Source of the DNA: Micromussa lordhowensis | Taxonomy: Eukaryota > Cnidaria > Anthozoa > Scleractinia > Lobophylliidae | Reading direction: 5' to 3' | DNA: 64,000 nucleotides | Assembly (NCBI GenBank): GCA_964020085.1 | Contig: OZ026607.1 | Span: forward strand, 1,689,103-1,753,102 | Shown here: in pieces, positions 54,201-64,000 of the stretch | Layout: each line of letters starts with the position of its first letter | Position numbering within the stretch: position 1 is the first letter of the stretch | Position numbers and translations under genes: made by a program | Notes under the pieces: model-generated | Told to the model about the DNA's origin: nothing | The model's database searches: none | Seen by the model: only the letters and a program-made list of their open reading frames with translations

Positions 54201-57200
54201 ATTTGAAGCCAAAGACTTTCTTCATGTTAAAGAGGTAAGGTTTTTAAAAGGTATACTGAGTGGCAGCTTGGGCAAGTGGTTAGGGCACTTCAGCTACTCA
54301 AGACTTCATGTTTGTTACTAGCCTGTTATGTTTATTGATATTTGTTTCTTTCAGTTTATATTTCATGCCTGTGAACTAGCTAGGCGAAGCTGATTGCATG
54401 TAATACTATAAACAACAACATTTTGGAATGAACAATACATTTGTAACATTTTGGGGGGCAAATTGATTTATGTTTAGTTTTGAGTTTGATTTAACCCAAG
54501 CAAGACATTTTGTACACAGTTCCAGTAGTGGACTAAATGAGATTTAACACTGTATTTGCAGAAATTTAATGATGATTGGTGGATTGGAAGAGTAGTAAAG
54601 GAAGGATGTGACATTGGGTTTATTCCCAGGTAAATATCATGCTCTTGTCAACTGTAGGGTGAATTAGTGGCCAACACGAATTTACACTCTATTCTGTGTT
54701 TACCCCTACCCAGGTATTTTGAGTTAAATCAGATTACAGGGATAGATACTGGAAATCCTAAAAGAGGGCTTGTACCCCTTAATATGTGTTGATGCCATTA
54801 GCATGGATGACCATGTCTAGGGGTTCTGGGGCCATTGCCTCCCCCCCCCCTCCCCTGGAAAATCTGACCCTCTAAAACACCATTTCCAACATTCCTGGCA
54901 CTTAAAAAATGTTTGTAAGGCATGATACATAATCTAGAGTTTCCTGTTTATCAACCAGAAAACCAAAAATACTAAATTTACAACCAGTCAATTGGTGGAA
55001 GTGAAACAAGTTCTACATACAAGAGTTGAACAAGTAACAAAAAAAGTGCTGCTCATAGGGGGTGGGGGGGGGGGGGTGTTGCAACCCCCTCCAGCCTTCC
55101 CGTGGATCCTCCTATGGATTAGATTTTGTTTACCATGCTGTTGATTTTTAAAATGGCAAATTGATGTTCAATCTTGATTTGCAGCCCTAGCAAGTTAAAT
55201 TCCCTCCAGCAGATGGGTTTGAGCAGTGTCGGAGGAAAAGGAAGTAAAACAGCTACAAGGTAAGAGTATTATGTTGTAGAACAGTGTTGTTGTTTTATGT
55301 GAAGTGAAGGGGGATTTTTTAAACCAAAAAAGGTAACAAAAAGTTTGGAATGTTACAGTTACATGTAGATCTAACAAATAATTAACAATAATTGTTAATT
55401 ATTCTATGAGTGTGCATTGGATATGAGATTCATAAGGCCTGCAGCATAAATTTGGTTATAATCATCTCATATCCATGAAGCACGAGTGAAATAATTGGTA
55501 TAATAACCCCCCCCCCCCAAAAAAAAAAAAAAAAAAAAATTACAGAAAACTAAAATAAAATAAAAACTGGAAGGGTTCAGTTTTGTAATTTATTTTGTTT
55601 GTATCATCTTTTTAGTAGGTCTGGTAGTGTCTTCCAGTTTGAGGGAATGATGAATCAAGCACAATCTCCGACAAACACATCACCTTCCAGGCAGTCATCA
55701 ACATCAGGACAAAGTAAGTAATATCTAGACCTTGGATTTTTTCTAACTTGGAGCAACTACAGTGTAGTTAGAATGCTAGAGATAAATTTCTTCTTCAATG
55801 TGACCTACAAATTCACAATCCGACTGTATTGCTTTGTTAACTTTGGCAAAACAACATTCTTTCTTCAAATTGTTGATGTATATTTCCCAAACAAAAAAAA
55901 AACAACAGAGCTTAGAAAGAACATGGCCTTTAGGGAATACCAAAGTCAGATGATGCTGGAGCTATCTCCTCATTCATTTGTATGTTACAATAATGTTCCT
56001 TTTCCATTAATGTTAGTCGACAATGAAAATGGTCTGGATTACGACGATGAACAAAGCCCGTCAAGTCCGACTAACAAATCCTTGCCAAGGTCGGTGTCAG
56101 GAACGACGGTCTCCTCCCAAGGAACACAAAGTGGAAAATCAAAAAAGGCGTTCTTCAAAAAGGTACCTTTATTGTAATACGGTATTAAAATGTTGGTATC
56201 ATGTGCAGTCAGCTTGAGTTAAGTGTGGGAGGCGCAGTGGCGTCATGGTTAGTGTGCTTGCCTCCGGATCGAGTGGTCTGGGTTGGAGCCCTCGTCAGGG
56301 ATGTTGTGTTGTGTTCTTGGGCAAGACGCTTTACTCTCACAGTGCCTCTCTCCACCCAGGTGTATAAATGGGTACCAGCAAATTTAATGCTGGGGTATTC
56401 CTGCAATGGACTAGCATCCCATCCAGGGGAGAGTAGAAATATTCCTAGTCGCTTCATGCTACAGAAACCAGGATGAGCTACGGCCTGATGGGCCATGTGG
56501 CTAGTATGCTGACTTAATCTTTACCTTTACCAGCTTGAGAAGGACTTGGCTATTTGTAAATAACACGGGCACATAGGATATTTTAAATATTAGAAACTAA
56601 GAATTGCGCTTCTGAGCCCTAAAAGGGAATTAACACATGTATACTGTTTAAATTTAAGTTTCTATTCATGGTGACCTTGTAAACCAGCCGTGATATTTTC
56701 CCGCCAAACTCCATGTTTTATTTGCCAGATTGTGGTCCCTCTTGTATTCTGTTTTTCTAATGTTCGTTATGTTTCTTTTTTTTTTTCAGCAACAAGAACA
56801 ATTCTCGCCTTATGATGTTGTACCCTCAATGAGGCCCATTGTGCTGCTTGGCCCCTCTCTAAAGGGTTATGAGGTGTGCCTTTTCCTCAATTCCAAAAAC
56901 AGTTTAGCAAACCGAGGCTGTTGCCTCAGTTTTTTTTGGTTTTGTTGTCTATAGCCGTCATAAACGTGCTAAATACCTAGGAAGAGAATTTATCCTTGGA
57001 CATTGCCTCAGTCACAATTTTTTCTGGCTATGGCCTTGGTTTAACCACCTGTGGACTGGACTGGACTGGTAATCCAAACCTTCAAATTTGTTTTTCTCAA
57101 AATAGTTATTGCTTCGTGCATGTACAACTTTCATCGCTTTTGCAAACCATGGTGCTGTTTGTGACTTATACGGTACATGTAACTTTCCTTGGGAAATCTC

Positions 57201-59917
57201 CGTAATGACAAATCATTAATTTAAATGGAGAAATTTGGATTGAAATTTCACAGGAAAACTAGCATAGTTTAAAGGAGCTGCGTCACGGTTTGCACATCTT
57301 CAAACATTTAGCCAAAACCTTTCAAGTTTGTCGTTTATAATCCACGTTAATCTTTTCCATCCTTAACCATCCTTGTTCCTTTATGGTTTCTTATTATGTC
57401 TTTAGTGTTATTTTATCGTAGTAAAATACTATTTTCAGGTTACTTTCAATTTAAAGTAACCTGAACGTGGCCAAAATAACTCAAAATATCGTGATTGAAC
57501 TCCTTTAAAATGGTTACAAATCATTATCTAGAAAAATCATGTTAGTTTAAAGTTATGTTAGTAAAAAGTAATTAAATTTCTTTCTGTGTCTTGACAGGTC
57601 ACGGATATGATGCAGAAAGCATTGTTTGATTATATGAAACACAAGTTTTCTGGAAGGTAAGTTTGTTTTTTGGATATAGTACCTTTGCTCCCCTAGGAGT
57701 TTGAAGGAACAAGACAGTCGGTAAATCAAGCTATCGAACCCTTTGGGAGAAATTGGTAGGTGAGACAGCATTACTCACAGGCAGCGGTCACAATCTCTAC
57801 GCATGTTAAGAAACCGTTATTGTACAAAACGATCCGGATCCAGGAATTTCTGGTTCCAGTTTTTTGATTTCGTCCGACAGTTTGTCCAGAGCCGTTGTAC
57901 CTTCGGGCTCTGGGGACTAGATTGACGTCTTTCACTTGCATTTGCTGCATTGTTTCAAGTAAAAATAAATCTTGTTAAGTTGTGTACTGTAGTAGGTTAC
58001 ACATGGCATCATTTCGAACAAACAAACTCATGATTATTTTGTGTTTTACAGGATAACAATATCACGTGTTAATGCTGACATAACTTTGGCGAAAAGGTCA
58101 ACTCTGTCGAACCCCAGCAAGAGACCAATAATAGAAAAATCAAATACTAAATCAGGACTTGGTATGTTTTTCTTTCTTCCCTTCAGTTCTTAAATGCATT
58201 TCTGTGAACCTAACATTATTGCTTTCTCTCCAAAAAGAAGAAAGCTCTCGCCATAGGATGTATGAAAGTAATCGTATGGATGCAAGTTATGCGAGTCCAG
58301 TTAAGGATTTACACTTCTCGTGCACTCGCCTTTAAACGCTCGAACTTTCATACGATTACTCATCTATCGTATGACTGAGAAAATTACGAACGTGCGCGCG
58401 TTTGCACTGCAGGGCAAATTGAAAATTAACGATATAGTGGCCAGCTCTCAGCCAATCACAATGAAGAAACGTTCTCAGTCATCATATTTTTAGTAACTAG
58501 TCTAATGCATGTTGTGTACTGTAATTCTTTACAGCTGAAGTTCAGCTAGAGATTGAGCGGATATTTGAATTGGCTCGAGGGCTTAACTTGGTGGTGTTAG
58601 ACTGTGAAAGTGTCAACCATCCAACTCAGCTCTTCAAGACGTCTTTAGCCCCTCTGCTTGTCTATATCAAAATCAATTCACTCAAGGTAATGTTTGTCTT
58701 TGTACCTGTGTTCCTGTAATTCAGTTTGCAATTTTTTGAAAGTCAGTTTTTTTGCGGTTCACCTACAGTACACCGTTGATAAAGGTGGTTGACAGACTCG
58801 TGTTACGTAGATTAAAGGAGTTCGTCACCGTTTGTATATCTTGAAGAGTTTAGCATTGAAAGTTTGTCGTTTGTAATCCGTTTAAATCTTCTCCGTCCTT
58901 AACCATTCTTATTCCCTTATGGTTTATTATTATCTATCTGGTGTTTTTCTATCTTAGTGAACTTTTATTTTCAGGTTTCCTTTAATTTAAAGGTAAGTTT
59001 GTACGTGGCCAAAATAATTCAAAATAACGTGACTGAGTTCTAAGGAATCCAGACTGAAATTCCAGTGCGTCTTACCGCGATCGTTCTAACATTGCCAAAA
59101 TTTAAATTCGCATAAAAGAAAGTGGCTTACTTAAATAAGAATAGTTCTCCAAATTCGTGAAAGCCAACCTCCCACTGAAAAATCAGTAACATGATATTTT
59201 CTTTTTCACAGGTCTTACAGAGGCTAATAAAAACACGCGGCAAGTCACAGTCTAGAAATCTCAACGTTCAGTTAGTGGCAGCGGAAAAATTAGCACAATG
59301 TGGTGATGTGAGTAGGCCGGGCAATCTTGTGTCAGTGAAGGATTTGTTTGTACCCTAATGTGTCAGCATTCAAATGAAAGCTATTGAGCAGTACTTTCAT
59401 GTGGTACTGTATATTACAAGGTGGTTCTAACTTTTAAGTCTGTGGATAATACCCTAGTATGTGGCCATCGAAATAAAAGCTATTGGGTACTACTTTCATT
59501 TGGCATTGTTTATTATGCTTTACAAGATGGTTCTACCTGTCAGTGTGGCCATTCAAATGAAAATTATTGAGCAGTGTTTTCGTGTGTTAATACTCATTTT
59601 AATTTTTCAGATTTTGCATTGTTTAGTCAATTTTGTGGTTTGACACTAAGTGTAAATGCATAGGTAGTTTATGAAGACAAATAGTTTAAGCTAACATGTG
59701 AAATTGGTTTTTCACATAGGATTCGTATGATCTTGTGTTGGATGAAGCACAGCTTGATGACGCTTGTGATCACCTAGGCGAGTTCCTTGAGAGTTACTGG
59801 AGAGCGACACATCCTCCAAACCAACCAGGCAGCAGGCTGCCGGCAGTCCAGCCTTCTCCGTCAAGTCAACAGTATCACACCGTGGACTCAAATGAACGGC
59901 CTAGTGTTTACCTGTGA
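36291..59917 (+). CDS. CACNB: Voltage-gated calcium channel beta subunit, 13 exons, 466 aa
   Basis: An intracellular auxiliary subunit that binds the alpha-1 interaction domain and controls channel trafficking and gating. Exons: 36291-36374, 53546-53653, 54112-54234, 54562-54629, 55185-55259, 55616-55713, 56017-56162, 56790-56873, 57598-57656, 58052-58161, 58535-58686, 59212-59307, 59720-59917; phases agree throughout. Residues about 65-132 are the SH3 domain ([41 protein letters not shown]). A Ser/Gly-rich HOOK (about 133-234) ends in KKAFFKK. The guanylate-kinase-like domain (about 241-425) has [54 protein letters not shown] and [20 protein letters not shown]. The P-loop is degenerate (GPSLKGYE), as in all Cav beta proteins, so it is not an active kinase. 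The C-terminus is short and ends SVYL. Exon 1 ([15 protein letters not shown]) is a plausible but less conserved N-terminus, and alternative first exons may exist in the 17 kb intron. Confidence 0.95.
41787..42010 (+). mobile_element. SINE fragment (5'-truncated)
   Basis: Matches the SINE body from GGCAAGACACTTTACTCTGA through CCTCTCTCCATCCAGGTGTG, GACCAGCATCCTATCC and CTTAGTCGCATCATG. The tRNA-like head is missing or too diverged to see. Confidence 0.75.
42147..42234. repeat. (CCCA)n microsatellite and flanking CCCACC-rich tract
   Basis: Imperfect CCCACCCTCCA units pass into a clean CCCA run of about eight units at 42203-42234. Strand asymmetry is strong (almost no G on the plus strand). 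Confidence 0.9.
43398..43682 (+). mobile_element. tRNA-derived SINE, full-length copy
   Basis: The head has a good RNA polymerase III B box (GGTTCGAGCC, 43443-43452) and a weaker A box near 43410. The body contains TCGGGCAAGACACTTTACAC, CCTCTCTCCACCCAGGTGTA, AATGGGTACCGGCAAATT and CTAGTCGCGTCATGCTACAG. This is the least diverged head among the copies in the window. Confidence 0.88.
47173..48339. mobile_element. Mutator-like non-autonomous transposon in CACNB intron 1
   Basis: The left end TAGGCTCGATTTCCGCCGCT and the inverted right end (AGCGGCTGGAAATCGAGCC, then TA) differ by one inserted base. Weaker similarity continues inward for about 65 bp (CTCCTCCCC...GACGGCTGGAC on both arms). The element is flanked by a perfect 9-bp duplication, ATATTCTCC, at 47164-47172 and 48340-48348. 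It is CpG-rich at its ends and has no transposase frame. TIR length and a 9-bp duplication fit the Mutator superfamily. Confidence 0.85.
47262..47269. promoter_or_regulatory. Perfect CRE (TGACGTCA) inside the Mutator-like element
   Basis: A full cAMP-response-element palindrome lies about 90 bases from the left end of the transposon at 47173-48339. Whether it acts as an enhancer of the host gene is unknown. Confidence 0.4.
48535..48810 (+). repeat. Dispersed repeat rich in TCCTGGAAA, copy 2 (plus)
   Basis: Inverted relative to the copy at 26819-27065, with the same order of motifs: GGGTCCTGGAAAACCTGGAA, GTCCTGGAAAAAGGCTGCTG, TAAAGTTCTGGAAATCTGTT, ATATGAAATGTGTGGCAGAC, AGTCCTGGAAAAATCAATCT. 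Confidence 0.75.
49111..49192. repeat. 82-nt near-perfect hairpin, pre-miRNA-like or tiny MITE
   Basis: The 5' arm 49111-49146 begins GTGTTGTAATCACATAGCC. It pairs with the 3' arm 49153-49192, which ends GTGATTACAACAC, in 35 of 36 positions. There is one C/A mismatch, one 4-base bulge (GTCA, 49176-49179) and a 6-base loop (TATGAT). The size and structure suit a microRNA precursor on either strand, but a palindromic MITE looks the same. Confidence 0.6.
49489..50140. mobile_element. TA-flanked non-autonomous transposon, about 650 bp
   Basis: The perfect 12-bp ends TAAGGTAATTCC and GGAATTACCTTA face each other, compatible with a TA target duplication (Tc1/mariner type). Inside, a block (GTTCTACTATCAAACTTTTT, then AAAATGGGGxGGTCACCGTG, CTYGTTTA) is present twice, at about 49510-49608 and 49892-49994. 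The element therefore contains an internal duplication. Confidence 0.75.
53229..53430 (+). mobile_element. Degenerate SINE fragment
   Basis: Recognisable by GCATTTTACTCTCATAACAT, CTCTCTCTGCCAAGGTGTGT, AATGGGTATTGGCAAACTGG and CTTCATGCTATTTAAACC. It carries an internal insertion and many substitutions and is older than the other copies. Confidence 0.6.
53700..54075. repeat. Intronic repeat rich in AACCxGTTT and CAATAGxACAC
   Basis: In CACNB intron 2, a block TTTCTCAATAGxACACTTTT occurs twice (about 53792-53812 and 53850-53869). The outer parts (GTGTTCTATTGGG on the left, CCCAATAAAACAC on the right) are roughly inverted. It looks like a decayed foldback element. Confidence 0.55.
55386..55498. 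mobile_element. Foldback MITE, TTGGATATGAGATG family, copy 2
   Basis: The arms GCATTGGATATGAGATT and CATCTCATATCCATGAAGC, and the outer AATAATTGTTAATTATTC/GAAATAATTGG, correspond to copy 1 at 20573-20690. The GCGC parts have decayed to TGTG/CACG. A C12-A20 homopolymer pair follows at 55506-55539. Confidence 0.75.
55614..55619 (+). promoter_or_regulatory. CACNB: Tandem splice acceptor (AGTAG) at CACNB exon 6
   Basis: The acceptor reads TTTTTAGTAG|G: two AGs three bases apart (55614-55615 and 55617-55618). Use of the first gives an extra serine codon in the HOOK region; use of the second omits it. Both keep the frame. Confidence 0.6.
56226..56520 (+). mobile_element. tRNA-derived SINE, full-length copy in CACNB intron 7
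   Basis: Head GAGGCGCAGTGGCGTCATGG, A box TGGTTAGTGTGC and B-box relic GGTTGGAGCCC. The common body follows (CTTGGGCAAGACGCTTTACT, CCTCTCTCCACCCAGGTGTA, AATGGGTACCAGCAAATT, CTAGTCGCTTCATGCTACAG) and ends with a CTTTACCTTTACC tail. It lies in sense orientation to the host gene. Confidence 0.9.
57268..57509. mobile_element. MITE with TTTAAAGGAG ends, copy 1
   Basis: The ends TTTAAAGGAGCTGCGTCACG and CGTGATTGAACTCCTTTAAA are inverted repeats of about 20 bp. The interior contains a small palindrome, CAGGTTACTTT/AAAGTAACCTG, and ACGTGGCCAAAATAA. The copy at 58811-59044 is collinear. Confidence 0.82.
58253..58378. mobile_element. Foldback MITE in CACNB intron 10
   Basis: The arm ATGTATGAAAGTAATCGTAT is mirrored by CTTTCATACGATTACTCATC about 70 bp further on. 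The interior has GCGAGTCCAG and GCACTCGC inverted motifs. Confidence 0.65.
58811..59044. mobile_element. MITE with TTTAAAGGAG ends, copy 2
   Basis: Collinear with 57268-57509 (ATTAAAGGAGTTCGTCACCG, TTTGTCGTTTGTAATCCGTT, CCTTAACCATTCTTATTCCC, ACGTGGCCAAAATAATTCAA, GTGACTGAGTTCTAAGG), with about a fifth of positions changed. Same orientation, two introns further on. Confidence 0.8.
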
Positions 59918-62900
59918 CATCCGTAGTGTTGCATTACAAAGCAACTCTATTTTGCCCGAGTACAATTGGACAGAATTTACTACCCAAGATGCATTGCATG
60001 TCATGCTAGTCTATGTGTTCATGGCCATTGGGGAGAAACAGGTAGTGAAAAAGAATTGAGACATTTCACAGTACAGACAAATCCAGAACTCACGGAGTTA
60101 ACATTGAAGTGTACAGTGAATGTACAACGCTGCCGGGTATCCCTTTAGGGAGCCTGGGTCGAGATGTACAATGTATTATGTAATGGCAAGGCAACTATGA
60201 TACTCAGCTGCGGATTTGCTTTGGAGAAGACAAAAGGAAAAAGCTTCCACGAAGAGCGCATCACCCTACACAAGGACTGCTAAGTATTTTTACCCATTTG
60301 TTAATAGTTTATGGACTAGAAACTAGAGGACATAGAGAACCGACTGCATTGTGCACCGGATTAGAAACTGAAGCTGAACGTTTGTGTTAAAATCATAGTT
60401 AGGAATCCAAGAAAATCAATTGATCATGGAATGGGTGGGATGAAGTTACAGAACTTTTTCTGTCAACTAATAACGGGTGGAAGTCACAGAACCATCGTTG
60501 CAAACACTTCTCTTGCCTCCTCCTCCTGTTAGTGCTCCGTATTGTTAAGAAAACTACATGTGCAGGCAATAGGCTTTTATATAATAATGCCTGACCTATC
60601 ATTCTCTCTTCTCCAAGCAAATGTTCACGCAAGACAGGTGTTTTGCGATACTGGGACAGTGGTGCGACTGTTCGCACTAGAATTTGTGAATTGCAAGAGG
60701 AGACAAATGGGTGGCAATTTTGGCGCAAGTAATTCGCTTCCCTCTTGCAGCTGGCTAGTGAAATAAATCTTTCTGTCATCTGTGAACTATTTTAATAATT
60801 CACAGGCCTAGATAGTATGGTTCCGATTTTTTAAAACATGCTGCAGTACTTGTGTTAAAGTTCAAGTCATCCAGCACCTTCCACGAAGCCAGTCGTCTTT
60901 CTCCCCTTGCCAGGAAAAGAATTGTACAGCGTTGTAGAACAGTAGTTGGGAAAAGTAATTATCTAGTGACAAAGACACAAGTGTGGCTCAGAGCCAGTTT
61001 ATTGTTGACTATTTTATATTGTTTTAAGAAAGCAATGTGGTTCCTGCTTACTTACAATGAGAATATTGCACTTATTTGTTATGTAACATAGCTTTGACTT
61101 GTGACTATAGCCTTTTTTTATAAGTAGAATAGCGAGTAAGTAAGTTTTAAGCTCAAGAGAACGATCGGGCAAAGGGTATTTCTCTTTTGTGCTGCTAAAG
61201 GTTCAGTTTTTAAGCAATTTTAGCCATCGCCAAATTCTGTTTCACTTTATAATGTAATTTAAGCTTTTAGGTTCGCGGGGTAGTCGGTCTTGGTACTCGT
61301 GTGCCTGTTAAGAAGACGTTTTTAGACCTTTTTCCTAACAGGTAGAGTTGTAGAACCTTTTTATTTTCTTTTTTCGTAAATGGTTGTGAATTCAGTCAAT
61401 CTGGTAATATTCCATAGCTGCGCGGGTGAGATATTTTTACTCTGATGTAAGTTTAAAATTACTTTATGCTAGTAATTTCCTGGAGGTTTTTATTGTATAG
61501 CAGTTCTATTTAACTTAGTGCTAGTAGATAAAGTTATTTTTAAAGAGATTGCCAAACGTAGGATATTGCAGAATGGCATTGTACAGATATATTTGTACAG
61601 ACGAGGCGTGAAATGAAAGCTTTTTGAATCTGATCAGTGGGTGAAACAATTTCCTCAGTGTTAAATTATTCATTTCTTGGGACAATTGAATTTTTTGGGT
61701 TTTCTCCACTTGTCAATGATTTTTCAATGGTAAGTTTGTATGTCTGTTGTACCATTACAAAATATCAAAATCTAAATTCTCCTCTTAGTATCGATGCATG
61801 ATTTAACCAACAGCTAAAAAGAAACGATGTATTAATCTCCAAAGAGAAACTCTCCAAGCTATCTAATTGCAGGGAATTTTCGTGGTAGCTTTATTTCGTG
61901 ATTCGGGAAGAGCACTTTTGAGTAATTGTTTTGAAACCAGAATATTTTTCGAGGTTGTATGGTGGAGATCAGAGTTTTAAAGTTAAAAAGCGAGTTGTAA
62001 AGAAAAGAAAGAAGTTTTGAAAGTCTTTCAGAGAGGGACCGACAAACATGGACGAATTTTCGGATATTCTGCGAAAATACGTTTTCGATTTTGCAGCAAT
62101 TTCGTAATTTCAAAATTTTTGCCCCTACTGAAAATGCCCTGTTAAGTAAGTATTGTATAATATGTATGAAGTTAATTTAGAAGTTGATATTTTGAAAGGT
62201 AATTTGCTTGATGTGATTTTAAGCGAAGCTCAGCGTACCTGAAAGACGCAACTTTATGCGCTGTGACTTGCAATAATTTTCTTGTTTAATGTGAAGCTAC
62301 GCAAACCTTGTTATTTGTATTTGTAAAGCAATTTCTTCAACACTGGGAAATATTTTGTTATGCTTCACGAAGGTATCTATTTAAGTGTTAGGATAAATCT
62401 AAAAAATATATTCCTTTCTAGTTGACTGCAGTTTCAAGGATTTGGCGCAGCTCAATAGAATTAGAAGTTCGGTCATAGTTGATTCCTTTTCAGAACTTTA
62501 CCCAAGTTCAAACAAATAATATTGACAAAAATTATCAATAATATTATATGAGGTACGTATATTTTGCCCTGATCGTGTTTGCCACAGTATGGAAAGTAAT
62601 TAAATATACGTTTTTATCCCACTTTTGAAATAATCTTTATTATGAGACTTTGCTGTCTCGACACATGTAATAGTTTTTGTTTATGTTACTTGAAAATGGC
62701 GCCTTCTTTGCCATTCACTGCTATTTAAAAGAATTAGTAGACATTACAGCGTACGAAAACACTTGAACTAAAATTTTTGCATTGCGGTTTTAGCTAGTTT
62801 ATTTCTCCTACTGTAATCAAATGTTACGGACATTAGTCTCTAAATAACCCACCCCAGAGAGTCAGTGCCACTCTTGCGCTTCGATTGTCGTGGTAGACAC

Positions 62901-63249
62901 GGAAATATAAAAAAAAAAACTGGAAAACATTATTACACAAATTAAGCTTCCAACCTCATCATTGGAACCTGTTAACAGTTTTTAAGAAGATTTTATCCAG
63001 TGAAGCTTCTATTTTGCAACCAGTATTGCAAAAGTGCATTGTGTATTTGGTTTTAAATTACAATCCAGAGATCTTGTGTCTAACGGAACGATCTTTACGG
63101 CGTGTCACTGTGCTTGTACTCAGTCTCGCAGAGTGTTTTGGAGTGGGGACTAGAGACTAAGTCACTTTACTGAATTTTTATTATTGTTGTGCCTCCTTAA
63201 GAAGCAATTTGGTTCTCTGTGCAATGCTCAACAGTGATTTGTAAATAAA
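59918..63249 (+). other. CACNB: Probable 3' UTR of CACNB with two AATAAA signals
   Basis: No further exon is seen. AATAAA occurs at 60762-60767 and at 63244-63249, so transcripts of about 0.87 kb or 3.35 kb of 3' UTR are possible. The sequence between them is AT-rich and poor in recognisable repeats, which suits a genuine long 3' UTR of a neuronal-type gene. Only RNA data can confirm it. Confidence 0.5.
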
Positions 63250-64000
63250 TTTTCAACACTTAAAAATGCTTTGCTGTTTTTTTTCTTTTGCCAATAGGCA
63301 CCTTGCATAAATCGCGCTTGAATTCTGTACATCCTTAGCCTCGTACTTATGTCTCCAGACAAAGGAATTTTCACATGACTGTGAGGCTTAGGGTGTTTAT
63401 ATATCGGCTCATTTTTTCAAAGGGTCTATATCGTGGCAAGCCAGGTCATACCTTTCTTTCTTTACCTGTGTTGCTTACTGTGTACGAGCCTGCGTTCCGT
63501 GCGCGTTTCTTTGTATGATATAGTGTGCGTTACCTCGTGTCTGTCCCACAGCCCTAGTGGGTCGCCAGTGGCTTTTCCCAGGCCTCCGCTGATGAGTTAA
63601 CCTGTAAGTTCCCTCGTACTTTTCCTTCCGCGTTCTTAAGCGAGTTTGTACAGTGCTCCGTCCACCTTCCAATAGTGACTCCGGAATCTCAGTTGGCTCC
63701 GCCCCGAAGTCAAACCCCTTACCCTTTTGTGTGTTATTTCAGCTTCACTACGCAACAGACAAAGCACATAATGAACCATTTGGTTCATTTTGCATGTCTT
63801 GGCCGAGCACCAGAGTACAGTAAATAAGTATATAACGGCCATATAAAACTAAACCGTCTTCTAAATTATTCCAGCTAGAAAACTAATGAGAGCTGCGCAA
63901 CCACTAACAAGGCGTCGTGGTTCACGAGACGGGGGCCAGAAAAAACCTGCCGAAAACAAAAAACCCCGTAGGGAAAAAAAATGACAGGAAATCTGGGTAG
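63250..64000. other. Distal intergenic sequence at the window edge
   Basis: No recognisable gene. A more GC-rich stretch (63430-63720) has reading frames but no recognisable protein. The window ends before any neighbouring gene can be judged. Confidence 0.4.

Noticed and set aside
60399..60779. Minus-strand frame of 126 codons downstream of CACNB
   Set aside because: It is antisense to the probable 3' UTR, with no recognisable similarity and no promoter or splice signals.

Overview
This 64 kb window is nuclear DNA from an animal. It is AT-rich and intron-rich, with standard GT-AG introns and many dispersed short repeats. The three best genes are clearly metazoan: a bicarbonate/anion exchanger, a proteasome lid subunit and a voltage-gated calcium-channel beta subunit. 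The tRNA-derived SINEs, the many foldback MITEs and an apolipoprotein-L-like gene next to an SLC4 gene suggest an anthozoan cnidarian, probably a stony coral. The taxon is an inference; nothing in the window names the species.

Layout, left to right. 1-11.26 kb: no recognisable coding gene, presumably upstream or 5'-UTR intron sequence. 11.26-20.27 kb (+): a complete 13-exon SLC4 transporter of about 1010 residues, of anion-exchanger type. 20.27-22.69 kb: its probable 3' UTR, a foldback MITE and a SINE. 22.69-23.71 kb (-): the large terminal exon of an apolipoprotein-L-like protein; its 5' exon is only tentatively placed. 23.7-28.07 kb: intergenic repeats, including a 550 bp long-inverted-repeat element. 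28.07-31.79 kb (-): a complete 6-exon PSMD7/Rpn8 gene (329 residues). Its third intron holds a deleted pogo/Tigger-type transposon and a SINE. 31.8-36.29 kb: intergenic, with the PSMD7 and CACNB promoters at its two ends. 36.29-59.92 kb (+): a complete CACNB-type calcium-channel beta subunit gene (13 coding exons, 466 residues) with a 17 kb first intron, followed by a long 3' UTR to about 60.8 or 63.25 kb.

The four genes do not form an operon or a clear pathway. They are ordinary neighbours, each with its own transcript. In corals an SLC4 exchanger and a Cav beta subunit both bear on ion supply for calcification and signalling, but that is background knowledge and not something this window shows.

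The most unusual signals are non-coding. The palindrome TACATGTA occurs at least 18 times, 16 of them inside the CACNB gene. Two non-autonomous elements carry terminal inverted repeats and 9-bp target duplications (Mutator-like); one of them brings a perfect TGACGTCA site into CACNB intron 1. An 82-nt hairpin in the same intron is nearly perfect and pre-miRNA-like. In the proteins, the SLC4 exchanger lacks the usual first lysine of the stilbene-binding KLIK motif.
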